Assembly (NCBI RefSeq): GCF_014282275.1 | Contig: NZ_VFIA01000034.1 | Span: 1 to 63,486 of the forward strand | DNA from: Spirosoma utsteinense | GTDB lineage: Bacteria; Bacteroidota; Bacteroidia; Cytophagales; Spirosomataceae | Direction: 5' to 3' | DNA length: 63,486 nt | Position numbers and translations under genes: made by a program | The notes under the pieces: generated by a model | The model's input: only the letters and a program-made list of their open reading frames with translations | What the model was told of the DNA's origin: nothing | The model's database searches: none | In this document: positions 32,601 to 41,933 of the stretch, piece by piece | Layout: every line of letters begins with the position of its first letter | Position numbering within the stretch: position 1 is the stretch's first letter

Positions 32601-34322
32601 TCAGGGACGGTCCCACCACACACGACCGGTGGCATCCTGTGGATCACGCCCAAAGCCAGCTTCTTTAGCCATCTCGTCGAGTGCTGCTTTCCGGTTTGCA
32701 TAGTTCGGATCGTTCACGTTCGGCAGGGGCAGTGGTGCGCGACGGGGTATGATCAGGGTTGCGCCGTTGGATATCAGCGTAGGCAGGGCCAGGGTGGAGG
32801 TGGCGTTGGGTAGGCCCGTCCGTTTCCAGGTTGCCCAACCTTCGGTAGGCTGGCGCAGGAAGTTTACGTACTCCTGACTGGCAATCAGGTCCATGGCTTT
32901 CGCTGCATTGAAGGCAACTTTGGGATTTGTCAGGTAGGCTGTTTTCTCCGCTGCCGTCATAGGGGTGTAGCTGGTCACCTGCGCGCTCTGCGCGACCATG
33001 TCATACCAGTCGAGCGAGGCTAATACCCCGGACTCATACCAGGTTTTAGCACTCTCACCGGTGATGGCCTGAGCACCCAGTTCGGCACGCATGAAACAGA
33101 AATCGGCGTATGTAATAACCGGGAAGTAATTCTTCCCCGTGCCGGCCGTACCTGATGCATCGGCGTAACTTGCCTGAAAGAGACGGGGTTGAACATACGA
33201 TAGGGTATCTATAGCCGTACGTGAACCACTCAGCGTCAGGTAACGGGGGGTGTAGTAATGAAGCACGTTCTGGGGCAGTCGAGCCGCATCCGGGCTTGTG
33301 AACCCACCAATGTAACGTCGGGCCGATTCCTTGGTGCCAGCCGGTAACTGCTTATCGGCAATCAACAGGTCGATATTGGCCTGCGAGTAAATGTTAGGCG
33401 TAAAGAATGCATCGATCCTTGGATCCTGGCTATCCCACATGAAATCAACCAGGGGCTTCGATGCACGTAGGCCGGATGCATTCCAGTTTGATGCTCCATC
33501 ACCGGTGAAACTGGCTGGCGTAACAAATACCCACCCGTCGGTATTGCTGCTCATCAGATCGGTGGCGGGTGAACTCAATACCTCCTGAGCGATTGTTTTA
33601 AGCCGGGCTGGATCGCGTTTCGCTAACCGCATGCCGATTTTGAGCCGTAGCGCATTTGCGGCTTTTACCCACTGTTGGGTATTACCGCCATAATACTGAT
33701 CGTTGGTTCCCAAGGCTACCTGCGTAGCTGGTTGAGCCGTTTTGAGCGTGGCAACGGCTTCTTTCAACTCAGTGTCGAGCGTCGTGAAGATGGTTTGCTG
33801 GGTGTCATATTTAGGAGTCAGTGTTCCGCCATAACGAGCCTGAAATGCCTCCGAGTAGGGGATACTGCCGTAAATATCACTCACATAGAACGTGTAATAC
33901 GCCTTCAGGATACGGGCAATTCGAATCATGTGTACGTAGCGCGGCTGCTCTTCTGCGGGTAGTTGCTCAACAAGTTTCTCTATATCAGCCAGCGTATTGC
34001 CAACGCCGTTTGAATTGCTATAAAGACGGCCGTACCGCTGGGAGAAGTTGTCGTATACCTGCGTAAAGTTTTGTCCATTACCATTGACTGCTGTCGAATA
34101 CTGCATCCAGGGCATGATGCGTTGGTAATAGTCGTAAAAGGCTTCGAAGTCCTGATTATGGATGCCGAGGGTTGCGTTCAGAAACTGATTGGCCGGTGGA
34201 ACGCTGGTTAGTCCTTCCGGATTGATGTTCGTTTCAATAAACGCTTCCTTCTGGCAGCCGCTGAACACCAGCGTGCCGGCCATCAATAGCCCTGAAACAC
34301 ACTTTTTATAGGAAATATTCAT
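32601..34322 (-). CDS. SusD/RagB-family nutrient-binding lipoprotein
   Basis: A 573-residue outer-membrane lipoprotein. The lipobox LVFSGC places the lipidated cysteine at C23. The helical TPR-like SusD fold is visible in YYQRIMPWMQYST, VHMIRIARILKAYYTFYVSDIYGSIPYSEAFQ and the C-terminal WATWKRTGLPN. SusD proteins sit as a lid on the TonB-dependent SusC barrel and capture the substrate. Which substrate this pair takes is unknown: the nearest downstream genes are a cytochrome-like protein, an FG-GAP protein and a haloperoxidase, with no polysaccharide lyase or glycosidase in the operon. It starts 32 bases after the SusC stop, in one transcript. Confidence 0.95.
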   Translation of the reverse strand: MNISYKKCVSGLLMAGTLVFSGCQKEAFIETNINPEGLTSVPPANQFLNATLGIHNQDFEAFYDYYQRIMPWMQYSTAVNGNGQNFTQVYDNFSQRYGRLYSNSNGVGNTLADIEKLVEQLPAEEQPRYVHMIRIARILKAYYTFYVSDIYGSIPYSEAFQARYGGTLTPKYDTQQTIFTTLDTELKEAVATLKTAQPATQVALGTNDQYYGGNTQQWVKAANALRLKIGMRLAKRDPARLKTIAQEVLSSPATDLMSSNTDGWVFVTPASFTGDGASNWNASGLRASKPLVDFMWDSQDPRIDAFFTPNIYSQANIDLLIADKQLPAGTKESARRYIGGFTSPDAARLPQNVLHYYTPRYLTLSGSRTAIDTLSYVQPRLFQASYADASGTAGTGKNYFPVITYADFCFMRAELGAQAITGESAKTWYESGVLASLDWYDMVAQSAQVTSYTPMTAAEKTAYLTNPKVAFNAAKAMDLIASQEYVNFLRQPTEGWATWKRTGLPNATSTLALPTLISNGATLIIPRRAPLPLPNVNDPNYANRKAALDEMAKEAGFGRDPQDATGRVWWDRP

Positions 34323-34354
34323 GATAGTAAATTCGATCGATAATTAGCGCTGAA

Positions 34355-37300
34355 TTAGAGCCCTACGTTAACAGTTACACCAATGTTGCGGCTGAAGGGA
34401 AGCCCGCCGTATTCAGCAAATTCACCGGCGTTGTTGCTCTTCAACGACTGTGGATTGATGCCGCCGGGTGCTGTACGGTACAGGTAGCCCAGATTCCGAC
34501 CCACTACACTTAACCGTAGTGACTGGACTTTTATTTTGTTCAGCAATGAAGCTGGCACATCATAGCTGATCGATGCTTCCCGCACGGCCACCCAGGAGTT
34601 CTCGAATACCGAATATTCCCGGATACCTGATCCCCAGTTGGAGAGGTTGTCATAGTAAGCGTAGGCAGGAATAGGTTTGAGGTAACCTTTGTCTACAGCC
34701 TCCTTATAAGTCATACCGCCCAGGTCGATCTGCTGACCATCTACCGTAGCTGTTACACCTGCGTTCAGGATACCTTCAGGAATAATACCATCATTCCGTG
34801 TATTGCCCTCGGCATCGGTAAACGTGATACCGCCCGACTCTGTATCGCGGCCAAAGAGGCTGTTCGTCAAACTGCCGTTTGCCGAACCGTAGGCATGCGT
34901 GGCCGATGCCATAACGCCACCAATTTTAGAGTCGACCTGGAACGTAGCCGAGAAGTTACCGTAGCGGAAATTGTTGACATTGCTCAGCAGGAATTTCTCC
35001 AGCATGGTGCCAACGTCTTTCGATCCCTGACCAGCCGCCCCACTACGCAGGTAAGTGAGGTAGCCGCCCGTTGTTCCGCTGGCTGCGCCAATGAGCTTGC
35101 GTCCTTGGTCGTCGCGGGCAAAAGCATAAGACGTGTTGATGGTACCGTAGTCGCCACCCGCCCGGGCAATCGACTGGATGTCGGCCCCGAATGCCAGACT
35201 CAACTGATACGTATCGATACCATCGGCCAGCTCCAGAATTCTATTCCGGTTGCGGCTGAAGTTGAAAGACGTATTCCACTGGAATTTGCTGGTTTTGATT
35301 GGCGTACCCGTAAGCAATACTTCGACACCCCGGTTCAGAATCTTGCCGGCGTTGACCAGTCGGGATCCAATACCAGACTCCTGAGCTACAGGCAGACTAA
35401 AGATCTCATTGCGTGTAAGCTTGTTATAGACTGCAACGTCTAGGCCTAAGCGGTTGTTGAAGAAACGCATATCAGCTCCTACTTCCCACTCCCGCGCCAG
35501 TCGGTTGCGGAGGTTATAGTTGGGAAGTGTGTTATCCCGGAAACCATATTGCTGAAGCTGACCATTGACCGACGTAAAGACACTACCCGCCGAGTAGAAA
35601 CCGGTCTGGTTCGTTCTCCAGGCATCCGTATCACCCCCGGTGAAACCATAGCTGGCCCGCAGTTTACCGAAGGTTAATGCACCCGGCAGCCCTTTTACCG
35701 ACTGCGTGAAGTCCCAGGCTAAGCCCACCGATGGATAATAATACGAATACTGGCCACTTCCATTAGCATATGTCAGGGCCGACGAGTAATCGATCCGGTT
35801 GGTGAAGTTCAGGAACAGTGCATCTTTATAGCTGATATCGCCATAGGCATATACGGCATCGGTCCGTTTGGAAGAAGCAAGCCGCTCACCGCTGATATCG
35901 GCGACAACAGAATTGATCGAGTTTGGCAACGCAAACTGGCCCGGTATCCGTAAGCCGCCATCGGTACGAAGCCGAAACTCCCGACCACCATTAATCCGGT
36001 TGGTTTCGCCACCAACGGTCAGATTCAGGTGAAATAGCGAGCTTAGATCCCGATTGAAGGTTAGCAACCCCTGAAAACGCGACTGGTTGTTAGCCTGCGA
36101 ATACTGGGAGTACTCGCCACCGGCGAAGCCTACGCCATCACCCAGGTTTTTATTCTCTGTCTGGTACAACTCATTCTGGAGGTTGGCGCGAACCAGACCC
36201 GTCAGCCAGGGGGTAATATTCAAGTTGACGTCGATGTTGCCCCGGAATACTTTCTCCTTACGTGTCGTATTATACTGGAATGTCTGCCATAAAAATTCAG
36301 TGATGTTGTATGGATCGTCGGCATTGCGCTTACGACCACCTAACTGCGAAGCATAATTAGCTGTCCAGTAGTCGATATCCAGTGTTCTGGGCCGGTTGTA
36401 AACGAAACGGAAAACGGGGTTGAAGTTACCCCCCTGCCGGATCGGGTTCAGGTTATTGTTGTCGGTATAATCAGCCGACACATCAAGGTTGACAATTTTA
36501 CCCAGTTTCTGCGTAGCCCTTACATTGAAGTTATTCCGTTTCATTTCGGCACCACCCGGCATAATCGTGTTATTGAACAGGTTTGAGAACGACGCCCGGA
36601 ACGATGACCGGTCATTGCCACCCTCAACGGCTACGTTATGGTTCGTGTACCGACCAGTCTGGAAAAAGTTAAGTGGGGTATTCGCCTGCCAGGGAATCAT
36701 ACGCCCATCAATGTCACGCACCATATGGCCGTCTAATTTTGGCCCGAAGGAATAATTCCAGTTTTGGGTATCGACCAGGTCCGTGCCATCGGCCGCTTTC
36801 GCAAATGTTTGCGAGATACCGGCTCCGTACTGATTTTGTACATCCAGAAACCGATAAGCGTTCTCGAATGACGAGGTATGGGTATAGGAAACCCCTAACC
36901 CTTTCTGTTCGCGGCCCCGCTTGGTCGTGATAACGACAACGCCGTTCAGCGCTTCCGAACCATACAGCGCACTGGCTGCCGACCCTTTCAGAACGGTCAT
37001 CGTCTCGACGTTGTCGGCATTCAGGTTTTTCATGATGTTACCAAAATCCTGAGCAGCACCCCACGAATCGGCTCCCGTAGTGGCAGGCCGAATCAGGACA
37101 CCATCGACAACGAAAAGAGGTTGCGTGTTCGGGCTGAGCGAAGCATTACCGCGGATACGGATACGGGACGAAGACATGGGCCCACCTGAACCCTGATCGA
37201 TCTGCACACCCGCTACCTTTCCCTGAAGCGCATTGACCAGGTTAGCGCTATTGGCTCGCTCCAGATCCTGCCCTTTCACTTCCTGAGCAGCATATGCCAG

Positions 37301-37651
37301 TTTACGGGTTTCCTGCTTTACACCGAAGCCCGTCACAATTACTTCGTTCAGGGTTTTTGGATCTTCCCGTAAAACGATCGTTAGCGTAGCTGCATTGCCC
37401 GCGGCTACTTCCTGCCGTAAATACCCGACGCCCGATACGACCAGGGTAGGGTTCGCGCCCGTTACGTTGATCCGGAAAGCCCCGTTTGCATCCGTACTGG
37501 TTCCGGTCGTGGTCCCTTTTAGCAACAGGGATATGCCGGGAAGTGTAACGCCCTGTTCGTCTTTGACGACACCAGAAACGGTAGATCTACTCTGTGGATA
37601 AACATACAAACTGCTTACTAAGAGAAGACCAAGGAGTATTAGTCTATTCAT
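34355..37651 (-). CDS. SusC/RagA-family TonB-dependent outer-membrane transporter
   Basis: A 1098-residue protein with a signal peptide (MNRLILLGLLLVSSLYVYPQ). It continues with a carboxypeptidase-regulatory-like beta-sandwich (VSGVVKDEQGVTLPGISLLL), the SusC plug with EVIVTGFGVKQETRKL and SSSRIRIRGNASLSPNTQPL, and a 22-strand-type beta-barrel ending in SRNIGVTVNVGL. It imports its ligand with energy from TonB/ExbBD. It forms a pair with the SusD lipoprotein 32 bases downstream. No extracytoplasmic sigma factor or anti-sigma pair is adjacent, so control probably comes from elsewhere. A promoter-like box lies 37-68 bases upstream. Confidence 0.96.
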   Translation of the reverse strand: MNRLILLGLLLVSSLYVYPQSRSTVSGVVKDEQGVTLPGISLLLKGTTTGTSTDANGAFRINVTGANPTLVVSGVGYLRQEVAAGNAATLTIVLREDPKTLNEVIVTGFGVKQETRKLAYAAQEVKGQDLERANSANLVNALQGKVAGVQIDQGSGGPMSSSRIRIRGNASLSPNTQPLFVVDGVLIRPATTGADSWGAAQDFGNIMKNLNADNVETMTVLKGSAASALYGSEALNGVVVITTKRGREQKGLGVSYTHTSSFENAYRFLDVQNQYGAGISQTFAKAADGTDLVDTQNWNYSFGPKLDGHMVRDIDGRMIPWQANTPLNFFQTGRYTNHNVAVEGGNDRSSFRASFSNLFNNTIMPGGAEMKRNNFNVRATQKLGKIVNLDVSADYTDNNNLNPIRQGGNFNPVFRFVYNRPRTLDIDYWTANYASQLGGRKRNADDPYNITEFLWQTFQYNTTRKEKVFRGNIDVNLNITPWLTGLVRANLQNELYQTENKNLGDGVGFAGGEYSQYSQANNQSRFQGLLTFNRDLSSLFHLNLTVGGETNRINGGREFRLRTDGGLRIPGQFALPNSINSVVADISGERLASSKRTDAVYAYGDISYKDALFLNFTNRIDYSSALTYANGSGQYSYYYPSVGLAWDFTQSVKGLPGALTFGKLRASYGFTGGDTDAWRTNQTGFYSAGSVFTSVNGQLQQYGFRDNTLPNYNLRNRLAREWEVGADMRFFNNRLGLDVAVYNKLTRNEIFSLPVAQESGIGSRLVNAGKILNRGVEVLLTGTPIKTSKFQWNTSFNFSRNRNRILELADGIDTYQLSLAFGADIQSIARAGGDYGTINTSYAFARDDQGRKLIGAASGTTGGYLTYLRSGAAGQGSKDVGTMLEKFLLSNVNNFRYGNFSATFQVDSKIGGVMASATHAYGSANGSLTNSLFGRDTESGGITFTDAEGNTRNDGIIPEGILNAGVTATVDGQQIDLGGMTYKEAVDKGYLKPIPAYAYYDNLSNWGSGIREYSVFENSWVAVREASISYDVPASLLNKIKVQSLRLSVVGRNLGYLYRTAPGGINPQSLKSNNAGEFAEYGGLPFSRNIGVTVNVGL

Positions 37652-37687
37652 ATGAGAAGTAGGAGATAATTTGGTGAAAGAAGACTT

Positions 37688-37719
37688 TATAAGTACAATT
37701 CTAGCATATTTCTGTCAAA
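37688..37719 (-). promoter_or_regulatory. Probable promoter of susC
   Basis: On the minus strand TTTG (plus coordinates 37716-37719) is followed after exactly 20 bases by TACTTATA (37688-37695), six of eight bases of the Bacteroidota -7 box. The spacing fits the -33/-7 model and places the box about 37 bases ahead of the susC start. Confidence 0.45.
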
Positions 37720-37860
37720 CGAACCTTAAGTTTGTAAAAAAATTTAAAATATCGGCATAAAGTGCTGTCTTTTCTTCGTTAAATGAGGGTGTTCAGGTAA
37801 GCTTGTTACTCAATTGCCAGGAGCATAGACAGTTCTTTATTCGCCCTAACCCTCTCTGTT

Positions 37861-38817
37861 TTGAGTACTTTACCTTTCGTGAACCATTGTTTTGTTCTCG
37901 TCCTCTCGTTGGTTCTGTCCGCTACAACTCTTTTCGGGCAGGCACCATCAGCCCGGCGGATTGCCGCCCACGTAGAAACGCTGGCTTCTCCCGCGATGAA
38001 AGGGCGGGGAACCGGCAGTCGGGAGAACGAAAAAGCCGCTGCCTACATCCGTAAGCAATTCAGGAAATACAAGCTACGTCCGCATGGTGTCGATGGGTAT
38101 TACCAGCCATTCACGGCGAAGGTCAGGCGGGTGGTTGTCCCCGATAGCCTGCGGCAAGCCAGCAATGTAATCGGCTTTCTGGATAACCACGCGCCGTATA
38201 CCATCGTGATTGGAGCGCACTATGATCATTTGGGAGACGGCCGGCAGGGAAGCTCGCTGGCCGAAAACCCTGAAGGCAAAATTCACCGGGGTGCCGATGA
38301 CAACGCGTCGGGCGTGGCTGGTTTGCTGGAACTGGCACGCTATTATGCTACAAACGCGCAAGTGGAACCATACAACCTTCTTTTTATCGGGTTCGGGGCC
38401 GAAGAACTCGGTTTACAGGGTTCCCGCTATTTTGTCAGCCAGCCGACGGTACCGTTGGAGAAAGTAGATTTTATGGTCTGTCTGGATATGATCGGGCGGT
38501 ACGATCCCGCGCGGGGTGTGGGTATTGGTGGGTACGGTACCAGCGACGCCTGGCCGGAACTATTCACCAATGTGAAAGGCAGCGTCAAGTTCTTTACGGA
38601 TCGGCCGGGAAACGGCGGCTCTGATAACGCGTCGTTCTACGCCCGCCAGATTCCGGTTCTGTTTTTCCATACGGGTGGACACGCCGACTACCACCGCCCC
38701 ACCGATACGGCCGACAAAATCGATGCGCAGGCCGAAGAGGGAATCATTCGGTTAGGTATCGAGCTTATCGACAAGGCTATGCAACAGCCCAAAATGCGTT
38801 TCACACCGGTGAACTGA
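37861..38817 (+). CDS. Secreted M28-family metallopeptidase
   Basis: About 318 residues. The N-terminal hydrophobic stretch (HCFVLVLSLVLSATTLFG) is a signal peptide. The M28 di-zinc site is complete: HYDHLG, GADDNASG, GFGAEELGLQG, CLDMIG and the last His in HTGGHADYHRPTD. It would act as an aminopeptidase in the periplasm or on the surface. No ATG is available: the frame opens after a stop at 37798-37800, and the best starts are TTG at 37861 or GTG at 37879. The TTG is chosen because it keeps a complete signal sequence. It is divergent from susC, and a GH125 gene follows after 64 bases. Confidence 0.88.
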   Translation: MSTLPFVNHCFVLVLSLVLSATTLFGQAPSARRIAAHVETLASPAMKGRGTGSRENEKAAAYIRKQFRKYKLRPHGVDGYYQPFTAKVRRVVVPDSLRQASNVIGFLDNHAPYTIVIGAHYDHLGDGRQGSSLAENPEGKIHRGADDNASGVAGLLELARYYATNAQVEPYNLLFIGFGAEELGLQGSRYFVSQPTVPLEKVDFMVCLDMIGRYDPARGVGIGGYGTSDAWPELFTNVKGSVKFFTDRPGNGGSDNASFYARQIPVLFFHTGGHADYHRPTDTADKIDAQAEEGIIRLGIELIDKAMQQPKMRFTPVN

Positions 38818-38881
38818 TTCCCCGGCACCCGTTTGGACCATAAATCAACGTACAGCAATACACTTATAATCAGTTCTATTT

Positions 38882-40306
38882 ATGAATCGGCGAACGTTCA
38901 TCCGTCATTCCGGTATAGTTTCGGCTACCGTGCTTAGCCAGCCTGTTTTGTCTTTTCCTGCCCGGGATTTTCCGGCCGTACGCGTTGCCCAGAACCAGCG
39001 TAACTTCCGTAGCAAAGCGGTAGAGGAAACCATTCAACGCGTGAAAGGCCAGATCAGGAACAAAGAGTTAGGCTGGCTATTTGAAAACTGCTTTCCCAAT
39101 ACCCTGGATACGACCGTCGACTTTGCCATGGTCGACGGTCGCCCGGATACCTATGTCATTACCGGCGATATCGATGCCATGTGGCTCCGGGACTCAACAG
39201 CCCAGGTGTGGCCCTATCTACCGTTGATGAAGCAGGATGAACCGCTTCGTCAGCTCATCGAAGGGGTTATCCACCGGCAGACCCGGAACATTATAAAAGA
39301 CCCGTACGCCAACGCCTTCTATAAGGATGATACGAAAGTAGGGGAGTGGAAAGACGACCGGACCGATATGAAGCCGGGCCTGCACGAACGCAAGTGGGAG
39401 ATCGATAGCTTGTGTTATCCGGTACGACTGGCCTACGGATACTGGAAACGAACGGGCGATATCACTCCGTTTGGAGCCGACTGGCAAACTGCCATGCGGT
39501 TGATCGTACAGACGTTCAGGGAGCAGCAGCGGAAAACGGGCCATGGTCCGTATAAGTTTGAACGGACAACAAGCTGGGCTACCGACGGTGTTCCGCTGGG
39601 GGGCTACGGCTACCCGGTGCGTCCGGTAGGGCTGATCTGTTCGACCTTCCGGCCAAGTGACGACGCGACGGTTTTCTCCTTTCTGGTTCCGGCTAATTTC
39701 TTTGCTGTGATATCGCTGCGTCAGATGGCCGAGATGCTTACTGTCCTGAAAGGCGATGCCCGGCTGATTGCCGATGCCCGGGCACTGGCGAATGAGGTCG
39801 AAACGGCCCTGAAACAATATGCCGTCATTCAGCACCCGGGTATCGGTAAGGTCTATGCCTATGAGGTGAATGGTTTCGGGAGTTATAACCTGATGGATGA
39901 TGCCAACGTACCGAGCCTGCTGTCGATGCCGTATCTGGGGGCCATGAGCGCCACCGATCCTATTTACCAGAATACGCGCCGGTTGGTGCTCAGTCAGGAT
40001 AACCCCTTCTACTTTGCGGGGAAAGCCGGGGCGGGTATTGGTGGCCCACACGCCGGTATGGACATGATCTGGCCCATAAGCATTACGATGCGTGCTCTAA
40101 CCAGCGCTGACGACCGGGAGATCAGTTCGTGCCTGACCATGTTGCGAACCTGTAACGCGGGTACGGGTTTTATGCACGAATCCTTCCATAAGAATGATCC
40201 ATCGACGTTTACCCGCAAATGGTTTGCCTGGGCCAATACACTGTTCGGGGAGTTAGTGCTCAAGACCGCCAACGAACGCAAACACCTGCTGAACCAGGCG
40301 GGTTAG
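38882..40306 (+). CDS. Glycoside hydrolase family 125 protein (exo-alpha-1,6-mannosidase type)
   Basis: A 474-residue protein with a twin-arginine-like signal (MNRRTFIRHSGIVSAT). Family-typical blocks are the start of the (alpha/alpha)6 barrel in CFPNTLDTTVDFAMVDG, the highly conserved TYVITGDIDAMWLRDSTAQV, RKWEIDSLCYPVRLAY, RTTSWATDGVPLGG, STFRPSDDATVFSFLVPAN, MPYLGAMS and GPHAGMDMIWPISI near the catalytic region. GH125 enzymes trim alpha-1,6-linked mannose from N-glycans or mannans. It is 64 bases downstream of the M28 peptidase on the same strand. The M28 plus GH125 pair could degrade glycoproteins (inference). Confidence 0.92.
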   Translation: MNRRTFIRHSGIVSATVLSQPVLSFPARDFPAVRVAQNQRNFRSKAVEETIQRVKGQIRNKELGWLFENCFPNTLDTTVDFAMVDGRPDTYVITGDIDAMWLRDSTAQVWPYLPLMKQDEPLRQLIEGVIHRQTRNIIKDPYANAFYKDDTKVGEWKDDRTDMKPGLHERKWEIDSLCYPVRLAYGYWKRTGDITPFGADWQTAMRLIVQTFREQQRKTGHGPYKFERTTSWATDGVPLGGYGYPVRPVGLICSTFRPSDDATVFSFLVPANFFAVISLRQMAEMLTVLKGDARLIADARALANEVETALKQYAVIQHPGIGKVYAYEVNGFGSYNLMDDANVPSLLSMPYLGAMSATDPIYQNTRRLVLSQDNPFYFAGKAGAGIGGPHAGMDMIWPISITMRALTSADDREISSCLTMLRTCNAGTGFMHESFHKNDPSTFTRKWFAWANTLFGELVLKTANERKHLLNQAG

Positions 40307-40436
40307 TCAAGCGTAACACCAAACATGAGTCATTCCAAATTTTAAAAGTCGCTATCTTTTTAGAAAACAAAGGTATTACGCGTGGTGTCAGGTCCCTTGA
40401 CCTACCGTGTATACACTCCTTTTTTCCTGCAGAAAA

Positions 40437-40462
40437 GCCCGGTAGGGGCGACATGTCAATAG
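40437..40462 (+). repeat. Copy of a dispersed CCCCGTA-GGGCGAC repeat
   Basis: CCCGGTAGGGGCGACATGTC, followed by AATAG. The same short pattern recurs at 40571-40592 (other strand), 62646-62672 and 62696-62714. The shared core is CCCCGTAaGGGCGACcTGTCA. All copies are intergenic, and three of the four lie within about 80 bases of a hairpin arm. Confidence 0.6.
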
Positions 40463-40485
40463 AAAAGAAAGAAGGGGTAGACCCG

Positions 40486-40543
40486 TAAAGCGCCGTAGGT
40501 GCGACCTAATCCAGTTCAGTTAGGTCGCACCTACGGCGCTTTA
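40486..40543. repeat. Perfect 24-bp inverted repeat
   Basis: Arms 40486-40509 and 40520-40543 (AAAGCGCCGTAGGTGCGACC core) pair perfectly around a ten-base loop. It lies 180 bases after the GH125 stop and about 210 bases before the M23 gene end, inside a 448-base gap (40307-40754) that otherwise holds two copies of the dispersed repeat and no gene. It may be a bidirectional terminator or part of a small repeat element. Confidence 0.65.
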
Positions 40544-40570
40544 GAGAGGATAGGAGCGCTACCAACTAGT

Positions 40571-40592
40571 GACAGGTCGCCCTTACGGGGCT
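40571..40592 (-). repeat. Second copy of the dispersed repeat, inverted
   Basis: On the minus strand it reads AGCCCCGTAAGGGCGACCTG followed by TC. It faces the copy at 40437-40462 across the 24-bp hairpin, so the two copies and the hairpin form a symmetric block of about 155 bases. Confidence 0.6.
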
Positions 40593-40754
40593 AGCTGACC
40601 AAGGCTGGAGATCTCCCCAGACAATACGTCCCCTGACCCAATGCCACGCCCCCGCAGATGTGCCGGAACCAGGCAGCTTTGTGGGTAAGGTTTTCCCGAA
40701 GTGTAACGATTCGTTAAAATGCGGGATGACTCATGTTGGTTATGGTCAATCAGA

Positions 40755-41819
40755 CTAGTTGACCCGCAGCTTTTGACCAGGTTTGATCCGGCCCCGCGAG
40801 GAAAGGTGATTTTTGCGGAGCAAGGCGGATACCGACATGCCGTAGCGGCTGGCAATGCTGGATACCGTCTCGCCCGAGCGCACCCGGTGAAGTACGGTGC
40901 GTTTGATCTTTGGCTTGAACGAAAGATCCGAAGAGCGGCCTCCACGCAGGTAATCCCAGACATTACCGGTCAGCAGGAAATGGTCGGAGTTGATGGTATT
41001 CGCCGGAAACGAGTAAATATTGAGCGGGCTGAAGGGGTTCCCCTCGTAGCGCGTTTCGAAATGAAGGTGTGGTCCTGAACTGCGGCCTGTGCTGCCGCCC
41101 AAACCGAGCTGATCGCCCGCTTTAACGAGCTGACCGGTTTCGACAGTTTGCTTGGACATGTGTCCGTAAAGGGTTTCGAGGCCATTGAAATGGCGGACCA
41201 GTACATAGCGGCCGTAACCATTGCCGTCCCAGCCAACAACCCGAACGATGCCGTCGAACGATGCGTAGACCGGATCGCCGGTTTCGAGGTCGAGGTCCGT
41301 GCCGGTATGCCAGCGGCCCCATCGATACCCGAAATTGGAGGTCATTTTGCCTTCTTCGAGCGGAGCCGACCAGTAGCGATTGGCGGGCGGATCATACAGC
41401 TTGATATCGATGGTTTCGTTGAACTCCAGCGGGTTGATGTTGTAGGGGTCGATTGTGCGGGAGTCCCAGACGGCGTAGTAATCAGCGATTTTTACCCATT
41501 CATTACCAACCAGTACGGAGTCGATCACCTCGACCACGCTGGTTTCGCCCTGATCGATCTGGCTGGTATCTTCGCTAACGACGGGGTTTAACTGTTTCTT
41601 GGGTTCAAACTGGCTATTGAAGCGCAGTTTGGTAGTTTCCTGTTCAAACTGGTCGTCCGCTTTTTGAGGCTGATCAACGACGGGGGCATTGGCATTGGGC
41701 TGATTTTTGGGCGTAATACGGAAGTTGTTCTTAAACCGTCCGCGCTCCTGCGCCTGTGTCGTTACCGTGATACACAGACACCCAATGGCCAGCAACCATT
41801 GAATTGTAGTTCTTCTCAT
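40755..41819 (-). CDS. Secreted M23 peptidoglycan peptidase with C-terminal LysM
   Basis: A 354-residue protein from the ATG at 41819 with signal MRRTTIQWLLAIGCLCITVT. A charged linker leads to an M23 (LytM-type) domain with GRWHTGTDLDLETGDPVY, the zinc ligands H and D in this block, and HLHFETR at the end of the domain. A LysM domain (HRVRSGETVSSIASRYGMSV to KPGQKLRVN) closes the protein and binds glycan strands. It should hydrolyse peptide cross-links, or activate another hydrolase, in the periplasm. The frame upstream to 41924 lacks a signal and was not used. It is 114 bases downstream of thioredoxin reductase on the same strand. Confidence 0.93.
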   Translation of the reverse strand: MRRTTIQWLLAIGCLCITVTTQAQERGRFKNNFRITPKNQPNANAPVVDQPQKADDQFEQETTKLRFNSQFEPKKQLNPVVSEDTSQIDQGETSVVEVIDSVLVGNEWVKIADYYAVWDSRTIDPYNINPLEFNETIDIKLYDPPANRYWSAPLEEGKMTSNFGYRWGRWHTGTDLDLETGDPVYASFDGIVRVVGWDGNGYGRYVLVRHFNGLETLYGHMSKQTVETGQLVKAGDQLGLGGSTGRSSGPHLHFETRYEGNPFSPLNIYSFPANTINSDHFLLTGNVWDYLRGGRSSDLSFKPKIKRTVLHRVRSGETVSSIASRYGMSVSALLRKNHLSSRGRIKPGQKLRVN

Positions 41820-41933
41820 CGTTTTCGAGGATGAGTTTGTGTTACTGAATGGCAAGGGTGTAGCAGGCCGGCCAGGGATATACACCCCATAACCCACCAC
41901 ACCCCGGAAACTCAACATCCACAAACCAGTAGG

